Shown here piece by piece: positions 35,727 through 43,580 of a stretch of 56,216 bases of DNA. Under the pieces are notes generated by a model. That model had not been told where the DNA came from, did no database searches, and was given only the letters and a program-made list of their open reading frames with translations. The DNA is from an uncultured Oscillospiraceae bacterium (GTDB lineage: Bacteria; Bacillota; Clostridia; Oscillospirales; Oscillospiraceae). Made by a program: the position numbers and the translations under genes. Every line of letters begins with the position of its first letter. The first letter of the stretch is position 1. The DNA is taken from assembly GCA_910587255.1 (NCBI GenBank), contig CAJUKT010000053.1:1-56216 (forward strand). Reading direction: 5' to 3'.

Positions 35727-36010
35727 GTGAAGAAAAAGCGTTATTGGCCCTTTCTGCTGGTGATCCCGCTGATCGCGGCTGCGGCTGCGGGCTGGTTCCT
35801 GCTGCCGGATGAGCTGGTGATGCAGGTCGGACTGGACGGCCAGCCCAGCAGAATGATGCCCAAGCTGGCCGGCCTGCTGGTTCCCGTGGCTGTGGGGGCC
35901 GTGGGGGCTGGCATCGCCTGCGGCAGGGAGCAGGAAAAACGGGCGGGGGCCTTATCGTCCTGGTGGTGGCGGCAGTGATCACCGGGGTTGTCTTTGTCAT
36001 GAACCTTTGA
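35727..36010 (+). pseudogene. small DUF1648-like membrane protein, frameshifted
   Basis: The open frame starts at GTG 35727 and runs 83 codons to 35978: an N-terminal membrane segment, DGQPSRMMPK and a second segment (LAGLLVPVAVGAVGAGIA). The frame then ends in SSWWWRQ. In the +1-base alternative frame the sequence continues as a third membrane segment (LIVLVVAAVITGVVF) ending VMNL before a TGA at 36008. A single missing G in the G5 run at 35945-35949 would restore a three-segment protein of about 93 aa. Real mutation and sequencing error cannot be separated here. Confidence 0.7.
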
Positions 36011-36043
36011 AGCGCCGTAACCTTAAATATAAAACTGTGCGGA

Positions 36044-36059
36044 TGTTTCACGTGAAACA
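36044..36059. promoter_or_regulatory. perfect parS (ParB-binding) site
   Basis: TGTTTCACGTGAAACA, a perfect 16-bp palindrome identical to the bacterial parS consensus bound by ParB/Spo0J. Lies between the MerR/YbjQ operon and an ABC transporter operon, outside genes. Confidence 0.9.
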
Positions 36060-36084
36060 CTAGTTCTAAAAAGGAGATCTGATT

Positions 36085-36798
36085 ATGCTTCGTATCGAAC
36101 ACTATTCCAAAACCTATCCCGGCGGCAAGAAGGCCGTGGACGATCTGACTCTCCATGTCCGTCCCGGCGAGATCTATGGCTTTATCGGCCACAACGGGGC
36201 GGGCAAGACCACCACCCTCCGGGCGGTGGCGGGGGTGATGGACTTCACCGAGGGGACCATCACCATCGACGGCCACGATGTCAAGCGGGACCCGGTGGGG
36301 GCCAAGCGGGTGACGGCCTTCCTGCCCGACAACCCGGATCTCTACGAGTTCATGAAGGGCATCGACTATTTGAACTTCATCGCCGACCTGTACGATATCC
36401 CGGCGGAGCAGCGGACGAAGGACATCGCCAAGTACGGGGACGCCTTTGAGCTGACGGGGAACCTGGGCTCCCCCATCGGCAGCTACTCCCACGGCATGCG
36501 GCAGAAGCTGGCCCTCATCTCGGCCTTCATCCGCCGTCCGCGGCTGCTCATCCTGGATGAGCCCTTCGTGGGCCTGGACCCCTCCGCGTCCCACATCATG
36601 AAGGGGTATTTGGCGGATTTGTGCCGGGGCGGCTCGGCGGTGTTCTTCTCCACCCACGTGCTGGAGGTGGCGGAAAAGCTGTGCCACCAGATCGCCATCA
36701 TCAAGGACGGGCGGCTGGTAAAGTGCGGTCCCACCGATGAGCTGGTGGGCGACTCCTCCCTGGAGGACGTGTTCCTGGAGCTGGAGGGAGACAAATGA
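36085..36798 (+). CDS. ABC transporter ATP-binding protein
   Basis: A 237-aa ATPase of the ABC-2/drug-exporter type. Walker A GHNGAGKTT, signature YSHGMRQKL (SHGM instead of SGGQ), Walker B LLILDEPFVGLDP and switch His in STHVLE. Regulation through the parS-containing leader is not evident. Overlaps the permease gene by four bases (ATGA). Confidence 0.93.
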   Translation: MLRIEHYSKTYPGGKKAVDDLTLHVRPGEIYGFIGHNGAGKTTTLRAVAGVMDFTEGTITIDGHDVKRDPVGAKRVTAFLPDNPDLYEFMKGIDYLNFIADLYDIPAEQRTKDIAKYGDAFELTGNLGSPIGSYSHGMRQKLALISAFIRRPRLLILDEPFVGLDPSASHIMKGYLADLCRGGSAVFFSTHVLEVAEKLCHQIAIIKDGRLVKCGPTDELVGDSSLEDVFLELEGDK

Positions 36799-38387
36799 AA
36801 AAGTTCTTCGCCCTGCTCAAGGTGAGCGTCAAGTCCATGCTGCTCTCCTCCACCAACTCCCAGGGGGGCAGCCGCAAAAGGGCGGCCACCGGCGTGGGGG
36901 CCATGGTGCTCATCGCCTTTTTGGGCCTGTACATGTCCGGGTTTTACAGCTCCATGCTGATGCATGCGCTGGCCCCCGTCCACATGGAGGTGCTGGTGTT
37001 CATCTTCATGGGCATGGGGGCGCTGGTGGGCGGGCTGCTGTTTACCGCCTTCGCCGTCAAGGGCGTGGTGTTCGGCGGCAAGGACAACGACCTGCTGCTG
37101 TCCATGCCCGTCAGCTCCACCATGCTGATGGCCAGCCGGGTGTCGGCCATCTATCTGGAAAACCTGCTGTTCGCCCTGTTCGTGCTGGCCCCCGCCGGGG
37201 CGGTGTGCACCTTCATGACCCAGAGCGGGGTGGGGCACAGCGTCCTGTTCTGGGTGCGGCTGGCGGTGGCGGTGTTCACCCTGCCCCTGCTGGACACGGC
37301 GCTGTCGGTGCTGATGGGGGCGCTGGTGGCCTTTTTATCCGCCAGGGTGACCCGGGGCGTGCTGGGGCAGAACATCGTGATGGCCGTATACATGGCGGCG
37401 GTGTTCTGGTTTGCCTTCAACGTCAACGGCATGATCGAGGGCCTGGCCGCCAATGCCGCCGGGGTGAAGGAGTCCCTGAGCTGGGCCGCCCCCATGCTGT
37501 GGATGGCGGACGGCATCATGGGCGATTGGGGGCTGCTGCTGGCCTTCGCCGCCTGCTGTATCGTCCCCTTCGCGCTGGTGGTATTCGGGCTGGGCAGGGT
37601 GTACCGCCAGGCGGTCACCGCCTTTGCGGCCCGGTCCGCCCGGAACGACTACAAGCTGTCCGCCCAGTCCGCCTCGGGGCAGAAAAAGGCCCTGCTGGCC
37701 AAGGAGGCCAAACGGTTCTTCGGCACCCCCATGTACTTCTGGAACGCGGGCATCGGCCTGATTATGCTGGTGGCCATGGGTGCGGCGGCGCTGGTGATGC
37801 AAAACGACCTGCGGGAGTTTATCGGCCTGCTGGGGGGCGCGCTGCCCGTCATGCCCATGGCGGCGCTGGCGATGGGCTTCTGCCTGTGCACGTCCGCCGT
37901 GGCCGCGCCGTCTATCAGCCTGGAGGGCAAGTATTTGTGGATTCTCCGGGAGGCCCCGGTGGACGAGGGGTCGCTGCTTTGGATCAAGACGGGCTTTGAG
38001 CTGCTGCTCAGCCTGCCCTGCACCGTCATTGGGGGGGTGTGCCTCATCATCGCCCTCCAGCTGACGGCGCCGGAGGGGGCGCTGCTGATCTTCTCCATGG
38101 CGCTGTTCGCCGGGTGCCACGCCGCCTTCGGGATGCTCATGGGCCTGACCTTCCCCAAGCTGGACGCGGTGAACGAGACGGTGGTGGTTAAGCAGAGCCT
38201 GGCCGTCATGCTGGACATGTTTGTCCCCATGGGCGTGCTGGGCCTGTGCGCCCTGCTGTACTGGCTGGGCGGCAGGATGGCCCCGGCGCTGGCGCTGGCC
38301 CTTCCGCTGGCCCTGCTGGCGGTATTTACGGGCGTGTGCGTCCTCATCCTGGCGAAAAAAGGGCCCGCCATGCTCAAGGCCCTGTAA
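36795..38387 (+). CDS. ABC-2-type exporter permease
   Basis: A 530-aa membrane protein with about 12 hydrophobic segments, arranged as two similar halves. It has no typical N-terminal substrate domain. It fits the large permeases paired with ABC-2 ATPases in Clostridia. The substrate is unknown. It ends 13 bases before the nested mobile element at 38401. Confidence 0.87.
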   Translation: MKKFFALLKVSVKSMLLSSTNSQGGSRKRAATGVGAMVLIAFLGLYMSGFYSSMLMHALAPVHMEVLVFIFMGMGALVGGLLFTAFAVKGVVFGGKDNDLLLSMPVSSTMLMASRVSAIYLENLLFALFVLAPAGAVCTFMTQSGVGHSVLFWVRLAVAVFTLPLLDTALSVLMGALVAFLSARVTRGVLGQNIVMAVYMAAVFWFAFNVNGMIEGLAANAAGVKESLSWAAPMLWMADGIMGDWGLLLAFAACCIVPFALVVFGLGRVYRQAVTAFAARSARNDYKLSAQSASGQKKALLAKEAKRFFGTPMYFWNAGIGLIMLVAMGAAALVMQNDLREFIGLLGGALPVMPMAALAMGFCLCTSAVAAPSISLEGKYLWILREAPVDEGSLLWIKTGFELLLSLPCTVIGGVCLIIALQLTAPEGALLIFSMALFAGCHAAFGMLMGLTFPKLDAVNETVVVKQSLAVMLDMFVPMGVLGLCALLYWLGGRMAPALALALPLALLAVFTGVCVLILAKKGPAMLKAL

Positions 38388-38400
38388 GGGATAAAATTAA

Positions 38401-38650
38401 GAAGCTGTACCAATTAGGCGCTGTTTGAAAATTGGAAATATGCCCAGCGGCGAGAGATTTTTTCGCCAGACGAAGCCAATTTGGCGCAGGAATACTTGGT
38501 GTATTCCAAGGAAAATTGGCAATGTATGGCGGAAAAAAAGCCGCCGTTTGGGTATGTTAACAATTTTCAAACGAGCCCTAGCCGAAGTATGCAGCCTGGC
38601 GGCAATTTTTCCTCGCAAGGCTGTATGATGGGGTCTATTGGTACAGCTTC
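38401..38650 (+). mobile_element. IS-derived small element interrupted by a second element
   Basis: Ends GAAGCTGTACC / GGTACAGCTTC flanked by a 3-bp direct repeat TAA (38398-38400, 38651-38653). It has the same ends as the partial IS at 56081. Without the nested element (38417-38578 plus one TA) it would be 86 bp, matching the 85-bp copy at 39893-39977. No transposase is encoded, so it would be moved in trans. Confidence 0.85.
38417..38578 (+). mobile_element. nested 162-bp inverted-repeat element
   Basis: Inverted ends GGCGCTGTTTGAAAATTG / CAATTTTCAAACGAGCCC, flanked by TA (or TAG). It lies within the outer element, whose empty site can be compared with 39893-39977. A diverged copy in the opposite orientation is at 40990-41146. 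The centre folds as a hairpin (GGAATAC / GTATTCC). Confidence 0.82.
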
Positions 38651-38670
38651 TAAAGGCCCGGGGCTTTCCC

Positions 38671-38699
38671 TTGACAGGGGAGGCCCCGGGCCCTATAAT
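38671..38699 (+). promoter_or_regulatory. promoter of mnmA, overlapping a hairpin
   Basis: TTGACA (38671-38676), 17-bp spacer, TATAAT (38694-38699), perfect consensus. The -35 lies in the loop of a dyad (GGCCCGGGGC, from 38655, pairing with GCCCCGGGCC). The dyad followed by TATAATTTT also resembles a terminator for the ABC operon upstream. Confidence 0.82.
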
Positions 38700-38729
38700 T
38701 TTCCCATGAAAACAGGAGGTATTTCGGAT

Positions 38730-39776
38730 ATGGAGCAGAACAGGCGGGTGCTGGTGGCCATGAGCGGCGGGGTGGATTCCAGCGCCGCGGTATGTCTTTT
38801 GAAGGAGCAGGGGTACGCGTGCGTGGGGGTCACCATGAAGCTGCTGGGCGGCCCGCCGGGCGGCGAGGAGGACGCCCGGGAGGCGGCCCGCCGGATGGAG
38901 ATCCCCCATTATGTGCTGGACTGTGCAGAGCAGTTCCGGCGGGAGGTGGTGCAGCCCTTTGCAGACGCCTACGAGCGGGGCGAGACCCCCAATCCCTGCG
39001 TATTCTGCAACCGGGCGCTGAAATTCGGGCTGCTGCTGGACAAGGCGGAGGAGCTGGGGTGCGCCTATCTGGCCACCGGGCACTACGCCCGGATAACGGA
39101 CGGCGGCGGGGGGCCGCGCCTGCGCAAGGCCGCCGATTTGAGCCGGGATCAGAGCTATGTGCTCTACCCCATACCCAGGCAGCGGCTGGGCCGGGTGCTC
39201 TTCCCCCTGGGCGGGCTGAGCAAGGACCAGGTGCGGGAGATCGCCGCGCGGGCGGGCTTCCCCAACGCCCGCAAGCAGGACAGCCAGGACATCTGCTTCA
39301 TCCCGGACGGGGACTACCTGTCCTTTTTGGAGCGGTATACCGGCAAGACATATCCCGCCGGGGACATTGTGGATATGGACGGGAATGTGGTGGGCCGCCA
39401 CCGGGGGGCGGCGGGGCTCACCCTGGGCCAGCGCCGGGGGGTGGGGGTGTCCTCCTCTGGGCGCATCTATGTGTGCGCCAAGTGCATGGACACCAACACC
39501 GTCACCGTGGGGCCGGAGGAGGCGCTGTACTCCCGCGGCTGCGCCGCCAGGGACTGGAACTGGCTCATAACGGCGCCCGCCGCCCCCTTTGAGGCGCTGG
39601 CCAAGACCCGCTACCGCCAGCGGGAGCAGCCGGTGACGGTCTGCCCGGAGGACGGGGGGGTGCGGCTGGAATTCGCCCAGCCCCAGCGGGCGGTGACCCC
39701 GGGCCAGTCGGCGGTGGTTTATGACCGGGACGGCGCGGTGCTGGGGGGCGGGGTCATTGTGTCCACCTGGGGATAG
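38730..39776 (+). CDS. mnmA: tRNA-specific 2-thiouridylase MnmA
   Basis: MnmA makes 2-thiouridine at position 34 of tRNAs for Lys, Glu and Gln. The 348-aa protein has the PP-loop AMSGGVDSS at the N-terminus and both catalytic Cys: Cys93 in VFCNRALKFG and Cys189 in DICFIPDG. The start is ATG 38730 after AGGAGG; the frame is open further upstream through the mobile element, but the promoter and ribosome site fix the start. Monocistronic, ending at a strong terminator. Confidence 0.97.
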   Translation: MEQNRRVLVAMSGGVDSSAAVCLLKEQGYACVGVTMKLLGGPPGGEEDAREAARRMEIPHYVLDCAEQFRREVVQPFADAYERGETPNPCVFCNRALKFGLLLDKAEELGCAYLATGHYARITDGGGGPRLRKAADLSRDQSYVLYPIPRQRLGRVLFPLGGLSKDQVREIAARAGFPNARKQDSQDICFIPDGDYLSFLERYTGKTYPAGDIVDMDGNVVGRHRGAAGLTLGQRRGVGVSSSGRIYVCAKCMDTNTVTVGPEEALYSRGCAARDWNWLITAPAAPFEALAKTRYRQREQPVTVCPEDGGVRLEFAQPQRAVTPGQSAVVYDRDGAVLGGGVIVSTWG

Positions 39777-39822
39777 CCGTGTGCCTGGGGGCGCAGGCCC
39801 GGCCGGGCCTTTTCGACAGCCA

Positions 39823-39857
39823 AAAGCGGGACGCGCCGTGGGGGCGCGTCCCGCTTT
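39823..39857. terminator. bidirectional terminator between mnmA and the DUF362 gene
   Basis: 15-bp stem AAAGCGGGACGCGCC / GGCGCGTCCCGCTTT with a 5-nt loop, usable in both directions. Confidence 0.85.
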
Positions 39858-39892
39858 GCTGCGTGATATGGGCCTGCCTGCCGTTTTTCTCA

Positions 39893-39977
39893 GGCGCTGT
39901 ACCAATAGACCCCGGCACACATCCTGGCGGCAATTTTTCCTCGCAAGCCTGCATACTTCGGCTGTTGGTATAGCTTC
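39893..39977 (-). mobile_element. 85-bp IS-derived small element (uninterrupted)
   Basis: Ends GGCGCTGTACC / GGTATAGCTTC flanked by TCA (39890-39892, 39978-39980). The right-hand TCA is the complement of the stop codon of the DUF362 gene. It matches the outer element of 38401-38650 in inverted orientation, but the central 25 bp (CCTGGCGGCAATTTTTCC..) are in the same orientation, implying an internal inversion. Confidence 0.82.
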
Positions 39978-40841
39978 TCAGTCGAGGGTGGCCAGCTCGT
40001 ACTCCCGGCTGCCGATGCCCAGCGCGGCGGCGGCCTCTATGGTGTGGACGCCGTTGCGGGACTCGATGCGCTCAATGAGGTCCGCCTTGCCCGGGTCCTG
40101 GGAGGCGTACACCAGGTCCAGGCATGCCTGGTCCAGGGCCACCGGGTCCAGGGAGGCGAGTATGCCGATATCGCCGATTTTGGGGTCGGCGGCCACGGCG
40201 CAGCAGTCACAGTCCACCGACATGTTTTTCATCACGTTGAGGTAGGCGATCCTGCCCTGGAAGCGGTTGTGGATGGACCAGGCGGCGTCGGCCATGGCCT
40301 CCAGGAAGGAGTCGTGGTCGGCGTCCCAGAATTTTTCCATGTCGCCCGCGCCGTGGATATACTGCTTGCCCCGGGAGGAGGCGATGCCGATGGAGATGTT
40401 TTTCAGCGCGCCGCCAAAGCCCCCCATGGGGTGCCCCTTGAAGTGGGAGAGCACCAGCAGGGAGTCGTATGCGGCCAGGTGCGCGCCCACAAAGTTCTTT
40501 TGGATGACGTGGCCGTTGGGAATGGGCAGCTCCATGTCGTCCGTCTCGTCCAGGATGTCCACCTGGGCGGCGCTGAGCCAGCCGTGGCGCTCCATGGTGA
40601 TCTTGTGGGCGTGGGTGGTGTTGCGCCCGCCGTCGTAGGCGGTATTGCACTCCACGATGACGCCGCCCACGTGGTCGATCATGGGCTTCATGAAGTCGGG
40701 GCGCAGAAAGTTCTGGTTGCCGGGCTCGCCGGAGTGGAGCTTGACGGCCACCTTCCCCTCCAGCTTGACGCCCAGGGCGCCGTACAGCCGGAGCATGGCG
40801 GCGGGGGTGAGGTCACGGGTGAAATAGACGGTGGGTTTCAT
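39978..40841 (-). CDS. DUF362 domain-containing protein
   Basis: A 287-aa protein of the DUF362 family, whose members are often joined to ferredoxin domains; none is present here. Visible segments are KVAVKLHSGEPG near the N-terminus, VIVECNTAY, HFKGHPMGGFGGALKNISIGIAS and the CDCC cluster at about 210. The function is unknown. The start is ATG 40841 after GAGGAGG. Monocistronic with a good promoter. A small mobile element is inserted exactly at its stop codon, leaving the protein intact. Confidence 0.85.
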   Translation of the reverse strand: MKPTVYFTRDLTPAAMLRLYGALGVKLEGKVAVKLHSGEPGNQNFLRPDFMKPMIDHVGGVIVECNTAYDGGRNTTHAHKITMERHGWLSAAQVDILDETDDMELPIPNGHVIQKNFVGAHLAAYDSLLVLSHFKGHPMGGFGGALKNISIGIASSRGKQYIHGAGDMEKFWDADHDSFLEAMADAAWSIHNRFQGRIAYLNVMKNMSVDCDCCAVAADPKIGDIGILASLDPVALDQACLDLVYASQDPGKADLIERIESRNGVHTIEAAAALGIGSREYELATLD

Positions 40842-40881
40842 GTCGATCCTCCTCAATCAAGAATATTTTGTGCATATTCCC

Positions 40882-40910
40882 ATTGTATATCAATGGGGAC
40901 GGGCCGTCAA
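40882..40910 (-). promoter_or_regulatory. promoter of the DUF362 gene
   Basis: Minus strand: TTGACG (40905-40910), 17-bp spacer, TACAAT (40882-40887), 41 bases before the start codon. Confidence 0.72.
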
Positions 40911-40989
40911 GGGGACTTTGACGGGGAGACGGGCGAATTACGGCTTGCAATCGCCGCCGCTCTATGATAAACTTTTAAAATATATACCA
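40911..40989 (+). other. non-coding upstream region of the 41-46 kb operon
   Basis: No ORF. A weak plus-strand promoter (TTGCAA, 17 bp, TAAACT near 40945-40975) could serve the transglutaminase-like gene, reading through the element at 40990-41146. A hairpin (GGCGGAC / GTCCGCC, about 41151-41173) follows that element. Confidence 0.3.
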
Positions 40990-41146
40990 GAGCTGGTTTG
41001 AAAATTGCCGGTATATTCAAACGACGGGGCTTTTTCCCGCCATATGCCGTTGATTTGAAATGCACAAAGCATTTCTGTGTCAAAGCGCCCTGCCCGGCGA
41101 AAAAATCCCGCACCGCCGGGCACACCGTCAATTTTCAAACAGCGCC
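40990..41146 (-). mobile_element. diverged second copy of the nested element
   Basis: 157 bp with ends GAGCTGGTTTGAAAATTG / CAATTTTCAAACAGCGCC, opposite in orientation to 38417-38578. Shared internal blocks include GATTTTTTCGCC and GGCGGGAAAAAGCC. The central hairpin is kept with different bases (GAAATGC / GCATTTC). No target duplication remains. Confidence 0.78.
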
Positions 41147-41212
41147 TTGACGGCGGACGCGGGTTTTGTCCGCCGGGGACGCACACCAAAAATAAGAAAT
41201 AAGGGGATCGAC

Positions 41213-42199
41213 ATGAAGGTTCGACGCATTTTAACCGCCCTGCTGGCCTTTGTCCTTCTGGCCGGGTGCAGCGACCAGGCGGGGACGGAGGGGCTGGACA
41301 GGGATGGATATATCGACCGGGTGGCGTTGGCGGAGACCTGGGACGAGGCGGCGGCCCTTGCCGAAGCCCCCCATCCGGCGGCCGCTGTGCTCAAGCCGGA
41401 GGCCGCCGGAAAGCTCACCCAGGAGAACAGCCGGGCTGTTATCGACTACTCCAATTCCACCGACGGATATGTGATGGTCAAGTGCTCCGACGGCGGCAAG
41501 AAGCTGATGGTCCAGGTGTTCGGCCCGTCCTATGCCGACAGCGAGATCAAATATACCTATAACCTTAGCGGGGACGAGTGGACGACCTTCCCCCTGTCCG
41601 ACGGGAACGGAAGCTATAAGGTGACGGTGTATGAGAACACCTCCGGCCAGAACTACGCCACGCTGCTGTCCGCCTCCTTTGAGGTGGCGCTGGCGGACGA
41701 GTTCGCCCCCTTCCTGCGGCCCAACCAGTATGTGAACTACGAGGAGAACGCCAAAAACGCCATCGCCAAGGCCGCCGAGCTCACCAAGGGCGTCGACGAC
41801 CCGCTGAAAAAGGTGGAAGAGGTCTACAAATTCGTGGTGAACCATGTCACCTACGACAAGGAAAAGGCCGCGTCGGTAAAGTCGGGCTACCTGCCCGTGC
41901 TGGACGACACCCTGGCCAGCGGAAAGGGGATCTGCTTTGATTATGCGGCGCTGATGACCGGGATGCTGCGCAGCCAGGGCGTGCCCTGCAAGCTGGTGGT
42001 GGGCTACTCCGGCAGGCAGTACCACGCCTGGATCAGCGTGTGGACGGAGGAATCGGGCTGGGTGGACGGCGCGGTGTTCTTCGACGGCTCCACCTGGCAG
42101 CGCATGGACCCCACCTATATCTCCTCGGGCAAAAACAGCGCGGCGATCCAGAAATATGTGGGAAACGGCAAGAATTACAACGCCATGTACCTCTATTAA
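41213..42199 (+). CDS. transglutaminase-like lipoprotein
   Basis: A 328-aa lipoprotein: signal with lipobox LLAGC (Cys19), a beta-rich middle region (about 75-165) and a C-terminal transglutaminase-like domain. The latter has the catalytic Cys in GKGICFDYA, His in YHAWISVW and an Asp in MDPTY. Such domains act as peptidases or cross-linking enzymes at the cell surface; the reaction is not known. It lies 15 bases before the GspF-like gene and is probably the first gene of the operon. Confidence 0.87.
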   Translation: MKVRRILTALLAFVLLAGCSDQAGTEGLDRDGYIDRVALAETWDEAAALAEAPHPAAAVLKPEAAGKLTQENSRAVIDYSNSTDGYVMVKCSDGGKKLMVQVFGPSYADSEIKYTYNLSGDEWTTFPLSDGNGSYKVTVYENTSGQNYATLLSASFEVALADEFAPFLRPNQYVNYEENAKNAIAKAAELTKGVDDPLKKVEEVYKFVVNHVTYDKEKAASVKSGYLPVLDDTLASGKGICFDYAALMTGMLRSQGVPCKLVVGYSGRQYHAWISVWTEESGWVDGAVFFDGSTWQRMDPTYISSGKNSAAIQKYVGNGKNYNAMYLY

Positions 42200-42214
42200 G
42201 CGAGTTGATTGAGA

Positions 42215-43249
42215 ATGGGAAAGACGATCACAAATGGGGAGCTGTCCAGCCTGACCATGGAGCTGTCCATGCTCCTCCACACCGGGATCGGCGTGGGAGA
42301 CGCGCTGTCCATGCTCAGCGGGGAGGACGGCTATCGGGATTTGCTGGACGGAATGGCCCGGCGGGCCGACGAGGGGGAGCCGCTGTCCCAGTGCCTGCGG
42401 GAGGGGGGGCGCATCCCCGCCTATGTCTGCGGGCTGGTGGAGGTGGGTGAGGAGACGGGCCGCACCGAGGAGGCGCTGGCCGCCCTGTCCCGCTACTACG
42501 AGCGCAGGGCCCGGCTGGACCGGCAGGTGCGCAGCGCGCTGCTCTACCCGGCGGTGATGCTGGTGCTGATGCTGCTGGTCATCGCCGTGCTGCTGGTGCG
42601 GGTGCTGCCCATTTTTGACGATGTGTACGCCTCCCTGGGCGGGCGGCTCACCGGCGTGGCCGGGGGTCTGCTGGCCCTGGGGCGGGGGCTTGACGCGGCC
42701 ATGCCGGCGCTGTGGGCGGCGCTGGCTCTGGCGGTGGTGTTCTTTGGCGCCTTTGCCGGGGTGGAGTCCTTCCGGGGCAGGGTGCTGGCCCTGTGGCGGC
42801 GTGGCCGGGGGGACCGGGGGGTGTCCCGCCGGATGAACAACGCCCGGCTCGCCCAGGCCATGGCCATGGGGATGGCCAGCGGCCTGCCGCTGGAGCGCTC
42901 CATGGAGCTGGCCGCCTCGCTGATGGAGGACGTGCCCCCCGCCCGGGCCCGGTGCGAGGACTGCCGCGCCCGGCTGGAGGGCGGCGCAAGCCTGTCCGCC
43001 GCCATGGGGGAGAGCGGGCTGCTGCCCGCCGGGGCCTGCCGCCTGCTGGAGATCGGCCAGCGGGGCGGTACGGCGGACGCCGCCATGGATAAGATCGCCC
43101 GGGACCTGTCCGAGGACGGCGAGGCCGCCCTGGAGGAGCTGGTCAGCCGGGTGGAGCCGTCGCTGGTGCTGGTGTGCTCCGTCCTGGTGGGGGTAATTCT
43201 GCTGTCGGTGATGCTGCCGCTGATGCACATCATGAGCGCCATCGGGTGA
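42215..43249 (+). CDS. GspF/PilC-type inner-membrane platform protein
   Basis: A 344-aa type II secretion F-domain protein with two T2SS-F repeats (about 5-125 and 205-325) and three transmembrane segments, the last at the C-terminus (LVLVCSVLVGVILLSVML). It forms the membrane platform of type IV filament machines and couples the ATPase to the pilins. Start ATG 42215; a TTG six bases earlier is also possible. The ribosome binding site is weak, suggesting coupling to the upstream gene. Confidence 0.88.
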   Translation: MGKTITNGELSSLTMELSMLLHTGIGVGDALSMLSGEDGYRDLLDGMARRADEGEPLSQCLREGGRIPAYVCGLVEVGEETGRTEEALAALSRYYERRARLDRQVRSALLYPAVMLVLMLLVIAVLLVRVLPIFDDVYASLGGRLTGVAGGLLALGRGLDAAMPALWAALALAVVFFGAFAGVESFRGRVLALWRRGRGDRGVSRRMNNARLAQAMAMGMASGLPLERSMELAASLMEDVPPARARCEDCRARLEGGASLSAAMGESGLLPAGACRLLEIGQRGGTADAAMDKIARDLSEDGEAALEELVSRVEPSLVLVCSVLVGVILLSVMLPLMHIMSAIG

Positions 43250-43253
43250 GCCT

Positions 43254-43580
43254 ATGGGGACGGGGAAAAAAATTTTGCGGGTGCTGCTGGCCCCGCTGGC
43301 AGTGGCGGCGGCGCTGGTGTGCTTCGCCGCGGCGGTGGACCGCCTGGAGCAGGGCCAGTCCGCCCAGCGTTTGCAGCAGGTGGAGCAGGCGGTGCGGCGC
43401 AGCTGCCTGTCCTGCTATGCCCTGGAGGGGGCCTACCCCCCCGACCTCAACTATTTGAAGGACCGCTACGGCCTCCAGATCGACGAGGACGAGTACATTG
43501 TGCGCTATTGTGCGGTGGCGCAGAACCTGATGCCGGACATCTATGTGCTGCCCGTGTCCCAGGGGGACGGTGAGCAATGA
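43254..43580 (+). CDS. small anchored protein with GspG-like segment (putative pseudopilin)
   Basis: A 108-aa protein with one N-terminal hydrophobic segment (LLAPLAVAAALVCFAAAV), a helical stretch (LEQGQSAQRLQQVEQAVRRSC) and LEGAYPPDLNYLKDRYG, which resembles the loop after the long helix of GspG-type pseudopilins. A canonical prepilin cleavage motif (G-FTLxE) is absent. Two Cys (SCLSC) could form a disulfide. Role as a filament component is inferred from its place between the platform and the ATPase. Confidence 0.65.
   Translation: MGTGKKILRVLLAPLAVAAALVCFAAAVDRLEQGQSAQRLQQVEQAVRRSCLSCYALEGAYPPDLNYLKDRYGLQIDEDEYIVRYCAVAQNLMPDIYVLPVSQGDGEQ

Noticed and set aside
38481..38729. N-terminal extension of MnmA into the mobile element
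   Set aside because: A consensus promoter and AGGAGG site lie downstream of it, and the extension is encoded by the element.
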